From positions 434,001 through 498,000 of the forward strand of contig NZ_QGTD01000008.1 of assembly GCF_003176895.1 (NCBI RefSeq): a DNA stretch of 64,000 bases, in the 5' to 3' direction. The position numbers and the translations under genes were made by a program. Positions within the stretch are counted from its first letter, which is position 1; each line of letters starts with the position of its first letter. Below are positions 8,794-16,259 of this stretch, piece after piece. The notes beneath the pieces were generated by a model. That model had not been told where the DNA came from and made no database searches. It worked only from the letters and a program-made list of their open reading frames with translations. This stretch comes from Gracilibacillus dipsosauri. Lineage in GTDB: Bacteria; Bacillota; Bacilli; Bacillales; Amphibacillaceae.

Positions 8794-9323
8794 TTCAAAT
8801 TGTGACAACGATAAGTGTTTGGCTCATTCCTTGCATTATTTTAGTCATATTGCTTACTGCTGTATGGAGAAAGATACCTGCATACGAGGAATTTGTGGAA
8901 GGTGGGAAAGAAGGCTTAAAAATGTCGATTTCCCTTCTTCCATTTTTATTAGGGATGATGGTAGCTATTTCCATTCTAAGGAGCTCTGGAGCTCTGGATG
9001 CGTTTATTGGGTTACTCCAACCATTTCTCGAGAAAGTAGGTTTCCCTGCAGAAATTACACCATTAGCGTTGATCCGTCCTATTTCAGGAACTGCTGCCTT
9101 AAGTGTTACATCTGAAATGATTGAACTATATGGTCCTGATTCGTTCTTAGGGAGGTTAGCTTCCACCATGCAAGGTAGTACTGACACAACATTATATATT
9201 TTGACTGTCTATTTTGGAGCAGTTGGCATTAAAAAAATGGGGGATGCGCTTAAAGTTGGACTGATTGCTGATTTTATTGGTATAATTGTTTCAGTTATTG
9301 TAGTATCATGGATGTTCTTGTAG
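8790..9323 (+). CDS. spmB: Spore maturation protein B
   Basis: 177-residue partner of SpmA with the same 'Gate' domain: FVEGGKEGLKMSISLLPFLLGMM, RPISGTAALSVTSEMI and ASTMQGSTDTTLYILTVYFG are the conserved blocks. It starts with TTG overlapping the spmA stop by 4 bases, so translation is coupled. It is the last gene of the dacB operon; a clear terminator follows. Confidence 0.94.
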   Translation: MIQIVTTISVWLIPCIILVILLTAVWRKIPAYEEFVEGGKEGLKMSISLLPFLLGMMVAISILRSSGALDAFIGLLQPFLEKVGFPAEITPLALIRPISGTAALSVTSEMIELYGPDSFLGRLASTMQGSTDTTLYILTVYFGAVGIKKMGDALKVGLIADFIGIIVSVIVVSWMFL

Positions 9324-9324
9324 A

Positions 9325-9353
9325 AGCGTTAACATAGGTTAACGCTCCTTTTC
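9325..9353 (+). terminator. Rho-independent terminator after spmB
   Basis: Perfect 9-base stem AGCGTTAAC / GTTAACGCT with an ATAG loop, followed by CCTTTTC. It separates the sporulation operon from rluB. Confidence 0.8.
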
Positions 9354-9414
9354 ATGATAAGGGTTATGTGAAAATGACGAACTAACTTAAAAAAACAGAG
9401 GAAGAGTGTATAGC

Positions 9415-10146
9415 ATGAGTGAACGTCTACAAAAAGTGATTGCAAAGAGCGGAATCACTTCAAGAAGAAAAGCAGAAAAACTAATTGAAGAAGGTAAGGT
9501 AAAGGTAAATGGTAAAGTGATAACGGAATTAGGAGTGAAAGTAACCGATAGTGATCAAATCGAGGTGAACAACATTCCAATAGAGAAGGAAAAGCCTGTC
9601 TACTTTCTCTTTTATAAACCGAGAGGCGTTATTTCTAGTGTATCTGATGATAAGGACCGTAAAACGGTTGTGGATTTTTTTGAGGAATTTGAACAAAGAA
9701 TTTTCCCTGTTGGAAGATTAGATTATGATACTTCCGGCTTAATCATTATGACAAATGATGGTGACTTTATGAATGTATTACTTCATCCAAGGTACAAAAT
9801 GGACAAAGAATATATTGTGAAGACAAAAGGAATTCCAGCAAATGAAGCTCTTAAAACATTTAAAAAAGGTATCCGTTCAGAGGGTGATATTCTAAAGGCT
9901 AAGCAGGTCAAAATCATGTCAGTAGATAAAAAGAAGCAAACAGCCATTGTGAAGGTCATTCTTCATCAAGGAAAAAATCGCCAAATTAGAAGAATGTTTG
10001 ATGCCATCAATTGTCCAGTAATGAAATTGCGACGCGAAAGGCTTGCTTTCTTAACACTAGATGGATTGCAACCAGGGGAATATCGTGAGCTCAAGCCTCA
10101 AGAAATTAGCGATTTAAAAAAGTTAGCTCAAAAAATTGTTAAATAA
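9415..10146 (+). CDS. rluB: 23S rRNA pseudouridine synthase B
   Basis: RsuA-family pseudouridine synthase modifying the 23S rRNA region near U2605. An S4 RNA-binding domain (ERLQKVIAKSGITSRRKAEKLI, residues about 2-60) is followed by the catalytic core with the aspartate in VGRLDYDTSGLII, and GKNRQIRRMFDAI. The ATG at 9415 is chosen: GAGGA lies 12 bases upstream, while the alternative GTG at 9406 sits only 3 bases from it. This gene precedes resA in B. subtilis too. Confidence 0.93.
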   Translation: MSERLQKVIAKSGITSRRKAEKLIEEGKVKVNGKVITELGVKVTDSDQIEVNNIPIEKEKPVYFLFYKPRGVISSVSDDKDRKTVVDFFEEFEQRIFPVGRLDYDTSGLIIMTNDGDFMNVLLHPRYKMDKEYIVKTKGIPANEALKTFKKGIRSEGDILKAKQVKIMSVDKKKQTAIVKVILHQGKNRQIRRMFDAINCPVMKLRRERLAFLTLDGLQPGEYRELKPQEISDLKKLAQKIVK

Positions 10147-10149
10147 CTG

Positions 10150-10163
10150 TCACAATATTGTGA
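10150..10163 (+). promoter_or_regulatory. 14-base perfect palindrome upstream of resA
   Basis: TCACAATATTGTGA lies 38 bases before the resA start. Its TTGTGATA half resembles the TTGTGAAT-like sites bound by ResD in B. subtilis. A TATGAT (10168-10173) follows without a good -35 box, as expected of an activated promoter. The assignment to ResD is inference. Confidence 0.5.
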
Positions 10164-10201
10164 TAAATATGATGGTAAAATGTTCGAAGGGAGTGAAAAT
10201 C

Positions 10202-10774
10202 ATGAATAAGGTAGAGAAAGCAAATCAACAAAAACGTAAAAAAAAGCGATTTCGCCTAATTTATCGAACAGCCATTTTAGTCGTTTTGTTTGGCGCTATG
10301 CTCTTTGCCATTGTTTCAAATGTACTTAGCGAGGATGAAGCGGTTGATGTAGGTGAACAGGCCCCAGACTTTCAATTAACACAATTAAATGGAGAAAATG
10401 TAGAGAATCTACGTCTATCTGATTTAAAAGGGAAAGGGGTTATGCTTAATTTCTGGGCAACTTATTGTGAACCTTGTAAGCGAGAAATGCCTTATATGGA
10501 ATCCTTGTATCCACAATACAAGGAAAAAGGAGTAGAAATTGTTGCAGTAAGTGTTGATATGACAGAAATTGTGATCAATAAATTTGTAAATCAATATGAT
10601 TTAACCTTTCCTATCCTTCATGATAAGTCATCAGAAGTAATGGATGCATATGGAATTAAACCACTTCCAACAACCTATTTCATTGATGAGAATGGAGTTA
10701 TTGTAGAAAGGGTCTTAGGAGAATTAACTCTAGAAAACCTGGAAGGTTATCTAGAGCAAATAGTACCTAGTTAA
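10202..10774 (+). CDS. resA: Thiol-disulfide oxidoreductase ResA
   Basis: Membrane-anchored thioredoxin-like protein that reduces apocytochrome c cysteines on the outer face of the membrane. One N-terminal anchor (residues about 21-41) precedes a thioredoxin fold whose active site is C89-E-P-C92, the CEPC typical of ResA; the cis-proline is in KPLPTTYFID. The ATG at 10202 has GAAGGGAGTG upstream. 190 residues, close to the family norm. First gene of the resABC cytochrome c maturation set. Confidence 0.94.
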   Translation: MNKVEKANQQKRKKKRFRLIYRTAILVVLFGAMLFAIVSNVLSEDEAVDVGEQAPDFQLTQLNGENVENLRLSDLKGKGVMLNFWATYCEPCKREMPYMESLYPQYKEKGVEIVAVSVDMTEIVINKFVNQYDLTFPILHDKSSEVMDAYGIKPLPTTYFIDENGVIVERVLGELTLENLEGYLEQIVPS

Positions 10775-10795
10775 TATGTAAACGAGGGGTTTTTT

Positions 10796-12412
10796 ATGGG
10801 AGCGTATACTTGTAGGGCTTGTGGATTTGAAAATAAAGAAGGTACCTCTATTTGTAACAAATGCGGTAATCCATTAGATGTAGAAAATAAAAAATTGCTC
10901 AATATGCGTTATGACGGTAGAGCAATTCGTTCCAAGACGAGAAATCAATCCATTGTTGATAAGATATGGAATTTTTTCTCATCTATCAAGGTAGGAGTTA
11001 CCCTAATTGCGATTGCTCTTGTAGCATCAGCAATCGGAACCATCTTTCCACAAGAGATATACATACCAAATACCGTTAGCGCATCAGAACATTATCGAGA
11101 TCAATATGGCATTTTTGGTCAAATCTATTATCAGCTAGGATTTCATCAGTTATATAGTTCCTGGTGGTATATGTTATTAATAGCACTTATAGGTATTTCT
11201 ATTTTTATTGTTAGTTTAGATAGAGGTATCCCATTATATAAAGCATTGAAGCACCAAAATCCTAAAAAGCATGCTGCCTTCTTAAAAAGGCAAAAGCTTT
11301 ATGGGGAATATAACAACTATGAGCAAAATGATGTAGACCAATTGTTATCCCACCTACGCAAGAAACGATATCGTATAACAGAAAAAGATGGCCATTATCT
11401 TGCTGAGAAAGGAAGATTCTCCAGATGGGGACCTTATGTTAACCATCTCGGTTTAATTATATTCCTTCTTGGAACCTTATTGCGCTTTGTTCCATTTATG
11501 TATATCGATGAGTTTGTATGGGTTAGAGAAGGAGAAACTGAAGTTATCCCTGGGACAGATCAGCAATACTACGTAAAAAATGAGAAATTTATTATTGAGA
11601 CTTACGGAGAAAAGGAAGAGGATGCTAAATTTGACGAGGTAATTAGTAGTCAAGAGGCTCCTATTCCTAAGAATTTTCAAACGAATGCTGTTGTTTTTCA
11701 GGATATATCTGAAAATCTTCCTGGAATGGAACCAGAATTAAAAGAAGTGAAAAGTGGAGAAATTATTGTCAACGAACCTATGAAATTCGACGGATTAGCA
11801 CTATATCAAGATAGCTATCAATTAAATGAGTTTCAAAGTATGTCATTTAAGTTACATGAGAAAGATGATGCAAACGAAAAAGCGATGGTTGAATTCACGG
11901 TTGACTTAACTGATCCTAAATCTGAATATACGTTTGATAATGGATTTCGTATTGAGCTAGATAGTTATTATCCGGATTTTGTGTTAGAGGATGGTATGCC
12001 AAAGTCAAGAACCAATTATCCTCGAAACCCTGGTTTTGTCTTTTTTGTATATCCTCCGAATTCAGAAGAACCTGAGGTAAGCTTCTTAGCTATTGGACAA
12101 AATATTGATCCAAATAATCAAAACAATTATAAAATTGGTTTAACTGGATTTGATGTTCGAAATGTAAGTGGATTAAAAGTGAAGAGGGATTATACGTTAC
12201 CGGTAATTGGAATAGGTGCGTTCATCTTTATGATTGGTGTTGTGCAAGGGATGTACTGGCAGCATAGAAGAATATGGATTCATCCAGAAGAATCTAAACT
12301 TTTAATTGCTTGCCATACGAATAAAAACTGGTTCGGTATGAAAAATGAATGGGAGAAGGTTTCTTCCAATACTAAATTTAAATTCCTACAGGATCAAGAA
12401 GACAAAGAGTAA
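10796..12412 (+). CDS. resB: Cytochrome c biogenesis protein ResB
   Basis: System II cytochrome c synthetase subunit. An N-terminal zinc-ribbon (CRACGFENKEGTSICNKCG) precedes membrane segments around residues 65-85 and 122-142, and LGLIIFLLGTLLRFVPF at about 217-233, a large extracytoplasmic domain, and a last segment (VIGIGAFIFMIGVVQGMYW) near the C-terminus. 538 residues. It works with ResC to carry heme outward and join it to apocytochromes such as QcrC in this window. GAGGGG precedes the ATG. Confidence 0.94.
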   Translation: MGAYTCRACGFENKEGTSICNKCGNPLDVENKKLLNMRYDGRAIRSKTRNQSIVDKIWNFFSSIKVGVTLIAIALVASAIGTIFPQEIYIPNTVSASEHYRDQYGIFGQIYYQLGFHQLYSSWWYMLLIALIGISIFIVSLDRGIPLYKALKHQNPKKHAAFLKRQKLYGEYNNYEQNDVDQLLSHLRKKRYRITEKDGHYLAEKGRFSRWGPYVNHLGLIIFLLGTLLRFVPFMYIDEFVWVREGETEVIPGTDQQYYVKNEKFIIETYGEKEEDAKFDEVISSQEAPIPKNFQTNAVVFQDISENLPGMEPELKEVKSGEIIVNEPMKFDGLALYQDSYQLNEFQSMSFKLHEKDDANEKAMVEFTVDLTDPKSEYTFDNGFRIELDSYYPDFVLEDGMPKSRTNYPRNPGFVFFVYPPNSEEPEVSFLAIGQNIDPNNQNNYKIGLTGFDVRNVSGLKVKRDYTLPVIGIGAFIFMIGVVQGMYWQHRRIWIHPEESKLLIACHTNKNWFGMKNEWEKVSSNTKFKFLQDQEDKE

Positions 12413-12436
12413 TGATTACCGATTAGGAGGCTTACA

Positions 12437-13630
12437 ATGGAAGACTTAATAACTTGGAGCGGCAGGCTCTTATATAGTGCCTTTATTATTTATTTAATAG
12501 CCACGTTATTATTTGCTGCTACGATAAAAGACAAAAGAAAAGAAAAAACATTTACAAAGCTACACCTTATAGCTATAAGTACAACCATTATTGGTTTTCT
12601 TGCACAGCTAGGTTATTTCTTCACGCGTTGGGCAGCAAGTGGACATGCGCCAGTTAGTAATATGTTTGAATTTGTTACGTTTTTTGGTATGATGCTTGTA
12701 CTAGCATTTATTATCCTTTACTTTATTTATCGAATCGAGCTACTTGGCTTATTTGCATTGCCAATAGCCCTTTTAATTATTGCTTATGCGAGTATGTATC
12801 CAAGGGAAATCTCGCCATTGGTTCCTTCCCTGAAGAGTCACTGGTTGTACATCCATGTAACAACCGTTGCTTTAGGTGAAGCGATTTTAGCTGTTAGTTT
12901 TGTTGCGGGAATTATCTATTTAATAAGACAGATTAACCAATCAAAATCGACTGCTAAGACGAAATGGTTGGAGATCATTATGTATGCAATCTTTTCTACG
13001 TTAGGATTTGTTATCATCACTACCGCTTTTTCGATTGCAGATTATTCTGCTACATTTGAGTATACGCTGGAAGGAAATGCTACAGAACTGGATTATCAAA
13101 TACCGGCAATATTTGGTCCACCTGACGGAGAGCTTCTTACTGAAGAAAGAATGGATGCACTTATTCCAACTCCAGAATGGCTACATGGCGCGGAAGCACC
13201 TCGTAAGCTAAATACATTAATATGGTCCTTATTAGTTGGATTACTATTATATACAGGAATAAGATTAATTCTAAGAAAAAGGGTGGCTGCAGCCATTCAG
13301 CCTTTTTTGAAAAAAGCGAATCCTGAATTACTTGATGAGGTTTGCTATCGATCAGTGGCGATCGGATTTCCAGTGTTCACATTAGGTGGTCTAATATTTG
13401 CAGCCATTTGGGCTCAAGAGGCATGGAATAGATATTGGGGTTGGGACCCTAAGGAAGTATGGGCACTAATCACGTGGTTTTTCTATGCTATCTTCCTTCA
13501 TTTGAGGTTGACGAGAGGTTGGCATGGTGAAAGGTCAGCATGGCTAGCTGTAGTTGGATTTGCGATCATTATGTTTAATTTAATCGTCGTTAATCTGGTT
13601 CTAGCAGGTTTACACTCCTATGCCGGTTAA
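12437..13630 (+). CDS. resC: Cytochrome c biogenesis protein ResC (CcsB/CcsA family)
   Basis: 397-residue polytopic protein with the heme-handling tryptophan-rich motif [19 protein letters not shown] and conserved histidines in [16 protein letters not shown]. It forms the heme channel/ligase with ResB. TAGGAGG lies upstream of the ATG, 24 bases after resB. A terminator follows, so resABC form a unit separate from resD. Confidence 0.95.
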   Translation: MEDLITWSGRLLYSAFIIYLIATLLFAATIKDKRKEKTFTKLHLIAISTTIIGFLAQLGYFFTRWAASGHAPVSNMFEFVTFFGMMLVLAFIILYFIYRIELLGLFALPIALLIIAYASMYPREISPLVPSLKSHWLYIHVTTVALGEAILAVSFVAGIIYLIRQINQSKSTAKTKWLEIIMYAIFSTLGFVIITTAFSIADYSATFEYTLEGNATELDYQIPAIFGPPDGELLTEERMDALIPTPEWLHGAEAPRKLNTLIWSLLVGLLLYTGIRLILRKRVAAAIQPFLKKANPELLDEVCYRSVAIGFPVFTLGGLIFAAIWAQEAWNRYWGWDPKEVWALITWFFYAIFLHLRLTRGWHGERSAWLAVVGFAIIMFNLIVVNLVLAGLHSYAG

Positions 13631-13663
13631 ACCATAGCTAAAAAAGAATAATAGATCTGCGAG

Positions 13664-13697
13664 AAAGTACAAGAGATATTTGTCCCTTGTGCTTTTT
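13664..13697 (+). terminator. Terminator between resC and resD
   Basis: 10-base stem AAAGTACAAG / CTTGTGCTTT with one G-U pair and a 12-base loop, followed by TT. The resD promoter's -35 box falls inside the loop. Confidence 0.7.
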
Positions 13698-13708
13698 CCG
13701 TATATACT
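13680..13708 (+). promoter_or_regulatory. Candidate sigma-A promoter for resD
   Basis: TTGTCC (13680-13685), 17-base spacer, TATACT (13703-13708), 28 bases before the resD ATG. It overlaps the resABC terminator. Confidence 0.6.
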
Positions 13709-13735
13709 AATAGAGTAGTGATAGGAGGTAAAATC

Positions 13736-14449
13736 ATGGATAAGGAGCAGAAGAAAGTATTAGTTGTGGATGATGAAGACCGTATTCGTAGATTATTGAA
13801 GATGTATTTAGAGAGAGAAGAATATACGGTGGAAGAAGCAGCTGATGGAGAGGAAGCTTTAAAAAAAGCTTTAAATGAGGATTATGAAGTTATATTATTA
13901 GATTTAATGATGCCTGGGAAAGATGGATTAGAGGTTTGTAAGGAAATTAGAGAACATAAATCTACACCGATCATGATGCTAACAGCAAAAGGAGAGGAAT
14001 TAAGTAGAATTCATGGTTTCGAAGCAGGGACAGATGACTACATAGTAAAACCATTCAGTCCAAGGGAAGTAGTTCTAAGAGTAAAAGCACTTTTAAGAAG
14101 AGCTGGTAATTTACAACTACAGAATCAAAGTAATCGTTCGAAAGATATGATAGAATTTCCACATCTAGTAATAGATAATGATGCACATAGAGTTCTAGCT
14201 GACCATAAAGAAGTTAACTTAACACCGAAGGAGTACGAGCTACTATTATTTTTAGCAAAAGCTCCAGATAAAGTTTTTGAACGAGAGGAATTATTAAAAG
14301 AAGTTTGGAAATATGAATTTTTCGGTGATTTAAGAACCGTAGACACCCATGTAAAAAGACTCCGCGAAAAGCTAAGTAAAGTATCCGAAAATGCTGCTAA
14401 AATGATTGTTACTGTATGGGGAGTGGGTTATAAATTTGAAGTAAAATAA
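13736..14449 (+). CDS. resD: Response regulator ResD (OmpR/PhoB family)
   Basis: 237-residue two-component regulator of aerobic/anaerobic respiration. The receiver domain starts KKVLVVDDEDRIRRLL, has the phosphoacceptor Asp in VILLDLMMPGKDG and the conserved Lys in DDYIVKPFSPRE. The C-terminal winged helix includes LTPKEYELLLFLA and RTVDTHVKRLREKL. GGAGG lies 9 bases before the ATG. The sensor kinase gene resE, which normally follows at once, is absent; a cobalamin riboswitch begins within 20 bases of the stop. Confidence 0.93.
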   Translation: MDKEQKKVLVVDDEDRIRRLLKMYLEREEYTVEEAADGEEALKKALNEDYEVILLDLMMPGKDGLEVCKEIREHKSTPIMMLTAKGEELSRIHGFEAGTDDYIVKPFSPREVVLRVKALLRRAGNLQLQNQSNRSKDMIEFPHLVIDNDAHRVLADHKEVNLTPKEYELLLFLAKAPDKVFEREELLKEVWKYEFFGDLRTVDTHVKRLREKLSKVSENAAKMIVTVWGVGYKFEVK

Positions 14450-14459
14450 ATTAATTTGT

Positions 14460-14595
14460 AATCATTAACGATGTAATGAGTACTTAATGGGGAATCTTGT
14501 GAAATCCAGTTCTGTCCTCAAACTGTATGTACCGAGCGTATGAGAAGATTCTTAGTAGGCTAAAAGCACAAGCCAAAAGACCTGCCATTAAGCCA
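14460..14595 (+). ncRNA. Cobalamin riboswitch
   Basis: The conserved blocks occur in order: GGGGAATCTTGTGAAATCC (14489 onward), then CTGTCCTCAAACTGTA (matches CUGUCCCCGCAACUGUA) ending near 14527, and the B12 box AGCCAAAAGACCTGCC (14571-14586, matches AAGCCAGGAGACCUGCC). Several consensus bases differ, but spacing and order fit. It lies in an otherwise empty gap ahead of two predicted cobalamin-uptake genes. Ends are approximate. Confidence 0.87.
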
Positions 14596-14682
14596 AATGG
14601 TTATGCTTAGAGGATTGAGCATGAAAGTATAGTTGTAGAGACCGCCAATGTATTAGACTCTTGATTTACTTTTTTGTAAAAT

Positions 14683-14701
14683 CCTCCAAAGATTAAGGAG
14701 G
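14683..14701 (+). promoter_or_regulatory. Ribosome-binding-site sequestering hairpin
   Basis: CCTCC (14683-14687) can pair with the Shine-Dalgarno GGAGG (14697-14701) of the DUF4430 gene. It is the likely translational expression platform of the cobalamin riboswitch about 90 bases upstream. No T-run follows, so a terminator mechanism is not supported here. Confidence 0.6.
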
Positions 14702-14708
14702 AAGAATG

Positions 14709-15092
14709 ATGCGCCGTAATTTTAGCATTTTATGGAGTCTTATTTTAGCTATTGTATTTATATCTGGATGTTCGACAAATGATCTAGATCCAGACAGTTC
14801 ATCTGTTACCACAGCAAATATACAAATTTATAATGAAAATAACCTTATAAAGGAAGAAAATGTAGAAATTGATGAACAGTCTGTACTACTAGATGTACTT
14901 CAGAGAGAATTTGAAGTGGAGGTAACAGAAGATGGCTTTATCACTTCAATAGAAGGTTATGATCAAAATAAAGAGAAGAGCAAGTACTGGTTATACACGG
15001 TAAATGATGAAATGCCATCTGTCGGTGTGAATGATTATATCATTCAGGACCAAGATCAGATTGTCTTAGAATTAAAGGTGATTACTGAATGA
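14709..15092 (+). CDS. DUF4430 lipoprotein, predicted cobalamin-binding
   Basis: 127-residue exported lipoprotein. The signal peptide ends in the lipobox FISGC, so the mature protein should be tethered to the outer membrane face by its cysteine. The rest is one DUF4430 domain (KYWLYTVNDEMPSVGVNDYIIQDQDQI), the fold shared with the C-terminal domain of transcobalamin and intrinsic factor. The ATG at 14709 is 7 bases from GGAGG; 14706 is also possible. It overlaps the ECF S gene by 4 bases and lies under a cobalamin riboswitch, so a role in capturing a cobalamin or precursor is inferred. Confidence 0.8.
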   Translation: MRRNFSILWSLILAIVFISGCSTNDLDPDSSSVTTANIQIYNENNLIKEENVEIDEQSVLLDVLQREFEVEVTEDGFITSIEGYDQNKEKSKYWLYTVNDEMPSVGVNDYIIQDQDQIVLELKVITE

Positions 15093-15586
15093 AATTGCGT
15101 TTATCTCAATTAACTACAATTTCATTATTAGCAGCCTTAGCAGTAGTTGGGAGAATATTTTTTCAGTTTCTCCCTAATATTCAACCCGTTTCCTCCATTA
15201 TCATTCTAAGTGCTTTTTATTTGGGGCCATTGGCAGGCGTACTTCTTGCAATTACTGCTGCATATGTATCTAACCTGGCACTAGGAGTGGGGATCTGGAC
15301 GATATGGCAAATAATTAGCTGGGGAATCATCGGCTTAATAGTAGGATTTATCGGTATGAAATGCTGGAATAAGCCATTCATGGTAGTACTAACCATTAGT
15401 TTAATATCTGGATATGTATATGGCTTTATTCTCTCGCTCGGCACTTATACTTATAGTGGTACTTTTTTCGCTTACTATATTGCTGGCCTTCCATTTGATA
15501 CCTTACATGCCATTGGAAACGTAATATTTACTATTTTGTTATATCCATTTCTTGCAAAAAACCTTCCGAAGCAAGCTTTGTCTTAG
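15089..15586 (+). CDS. ECF transporter S component, predicted cobalamin-specific
   Basis: 165-residue membrane protein with about five to six hydrophobic segments and the ECF S-component look: short N-terminus, LAALAVVGRIFF, then PVSSIIILSAFYLGPLAGV and AAYVSNLALGVGIWTIWQ. The substrate is inferred from the cobalamin riboswitch upstream and the coupled DUF4430 lipoprotein. It needs the shared EcfA-EcfA'-EcfT energising module, which is not in this window. Start overlaps the previous stop (ATGA). Confidence 0.82.
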   Translation: MKLRLSQLTTISLLAALAVVGRIFFQFLPNIQPVSSIIILSAFYLGPLAGVLLAITAAYVSNLALGVGIWTIWQIISWGIIGLIVGFIGMKCWNKPFMVVLTISLISGYVYGFILSLGTYTYSGTFFAYYIAGLPFDTLHAIGNVIFTILLYPFLAKNLPKQALS

Positions 15587-15654
15587 TTTTAGCAAGTGTA
15601 AGAGGAACCGCAGTATTCTTGCTGTGGTATTTCAATATGGAATTTGACATTTGG

Positions 15655-15680
15655 TGTAACCTTTCTTCTGTTTAATCGAC
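15655..15680 (+). promoter_or_regulatory. Candidate ECF sigma promoter (autoregulatory, SigX type)
   Basis: TGTAAC (15655-15660), 16-base spacer, CGAC (15677-15680), 27 bases before the sigX start. This is the TGTAAC/CGAC pattern SigX recognises in B. subtilis, so autoregulation of sigX-rsiX is likely. Confidence 0.6.
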
Positions 15681-15707
15681 AAATTACAAGAGTGAGGGGG
15701 TCTATTG

Positions 15708-16259
15708 GTGAAGACCACTTTTGAACAATTATACGATGAATACCACAAGGACTTATATCAGTACATTTTTTATATGGTAAAAAACAAAGAGCAAACAGAA
15801 GATATTTTACAAGATGTGTATATCAGAGTATTAAAATCCTATCAAAAGTTTAAAGGAAATAGTTCCGAAAGAACTTGGTTATTTTCTATTGCACGGCATG
15901 TCACTTTTGATTATTTTCGCAGCTTAAAAAGAAAGCGTCAGCGAATTAAAGAATTTTTTAATTGGGGTGCAGAAGGAGAGATGATTAAAGCGAATGAACC
16001 ATTGCCTGAGGAAGTTACGATTTTAGATGAGCAAATGAAGTTACTGTATCGATTACTTGATCAGTGCAATTGGGATCAAAAACATGTCATTATTTTAAGG
16101 TATCTTCAGGATTTTAATATAAAGGAAACAGCAGATATTCTTGGCTGGTCAATCAGCAAAGTGAAAACAACGCAGCATCGTGCATTAAAAGTACTGAAAG
16201 CATTAATGGAGGATGCTAGGGAGAAGGAGGATGTTGATCATGAAAACAAATCATTCTAA
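15708..16259 (+). CDS. sigX: ECF RNA polymerase sigma factor SigX
   Basis: 183-residue group IV sigma factor. Region 2 is LYDEYHKDLYQYIFYMVKNK through RTWLFSIARHVTFDYFR; region 4 is VIILRYLQDFNIKETADILG plus SKVKTTQHRALKVL. The resemblance to B. subtilis SigX, which tunes envelope charge and antimicrobial-peptide resistance, is strong, and an rsiX-like gene follows, as there. The GTG at 15708 is favoured over TTG at 15705 because a GGGGG lies 7 bases upstream. Confidence 0.88.
   Translation: MKTTFEQLYDEYHKDLYQYIFYMVKNKEQTEDILQDVYIRVLKSYQKFKGNSSERTWLFSIARHVTFDYFRSLKRKRQRIKEFFNWGAEGEMIKANEPLPEEVTILDEQMKLLYRLLDQCNWDQKHVIILRYLQDFNIKETADILGWSISKVKTTQHRALKVLKALMEDAREKEDVDHENKSF

Noticed and set aside
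8795-9187. 130-codon open frame on the minus strand
   Set aside because: It lies wholly inside spmB, which is clearly coding on the plus strand.
14450-14705. Remnant of resE
   Set aside because: No kinase-like reading frame on either strand; the sequence is accounted for by the cobalamin riboswitch and its expression platform.
15607-15632. Terminator after the ECF S gene
   Set aside because: A 7-base stem (ACCGCAG/CTGTGGT, one G-U) exists, but it is followed by only three Ts; too weak to call.
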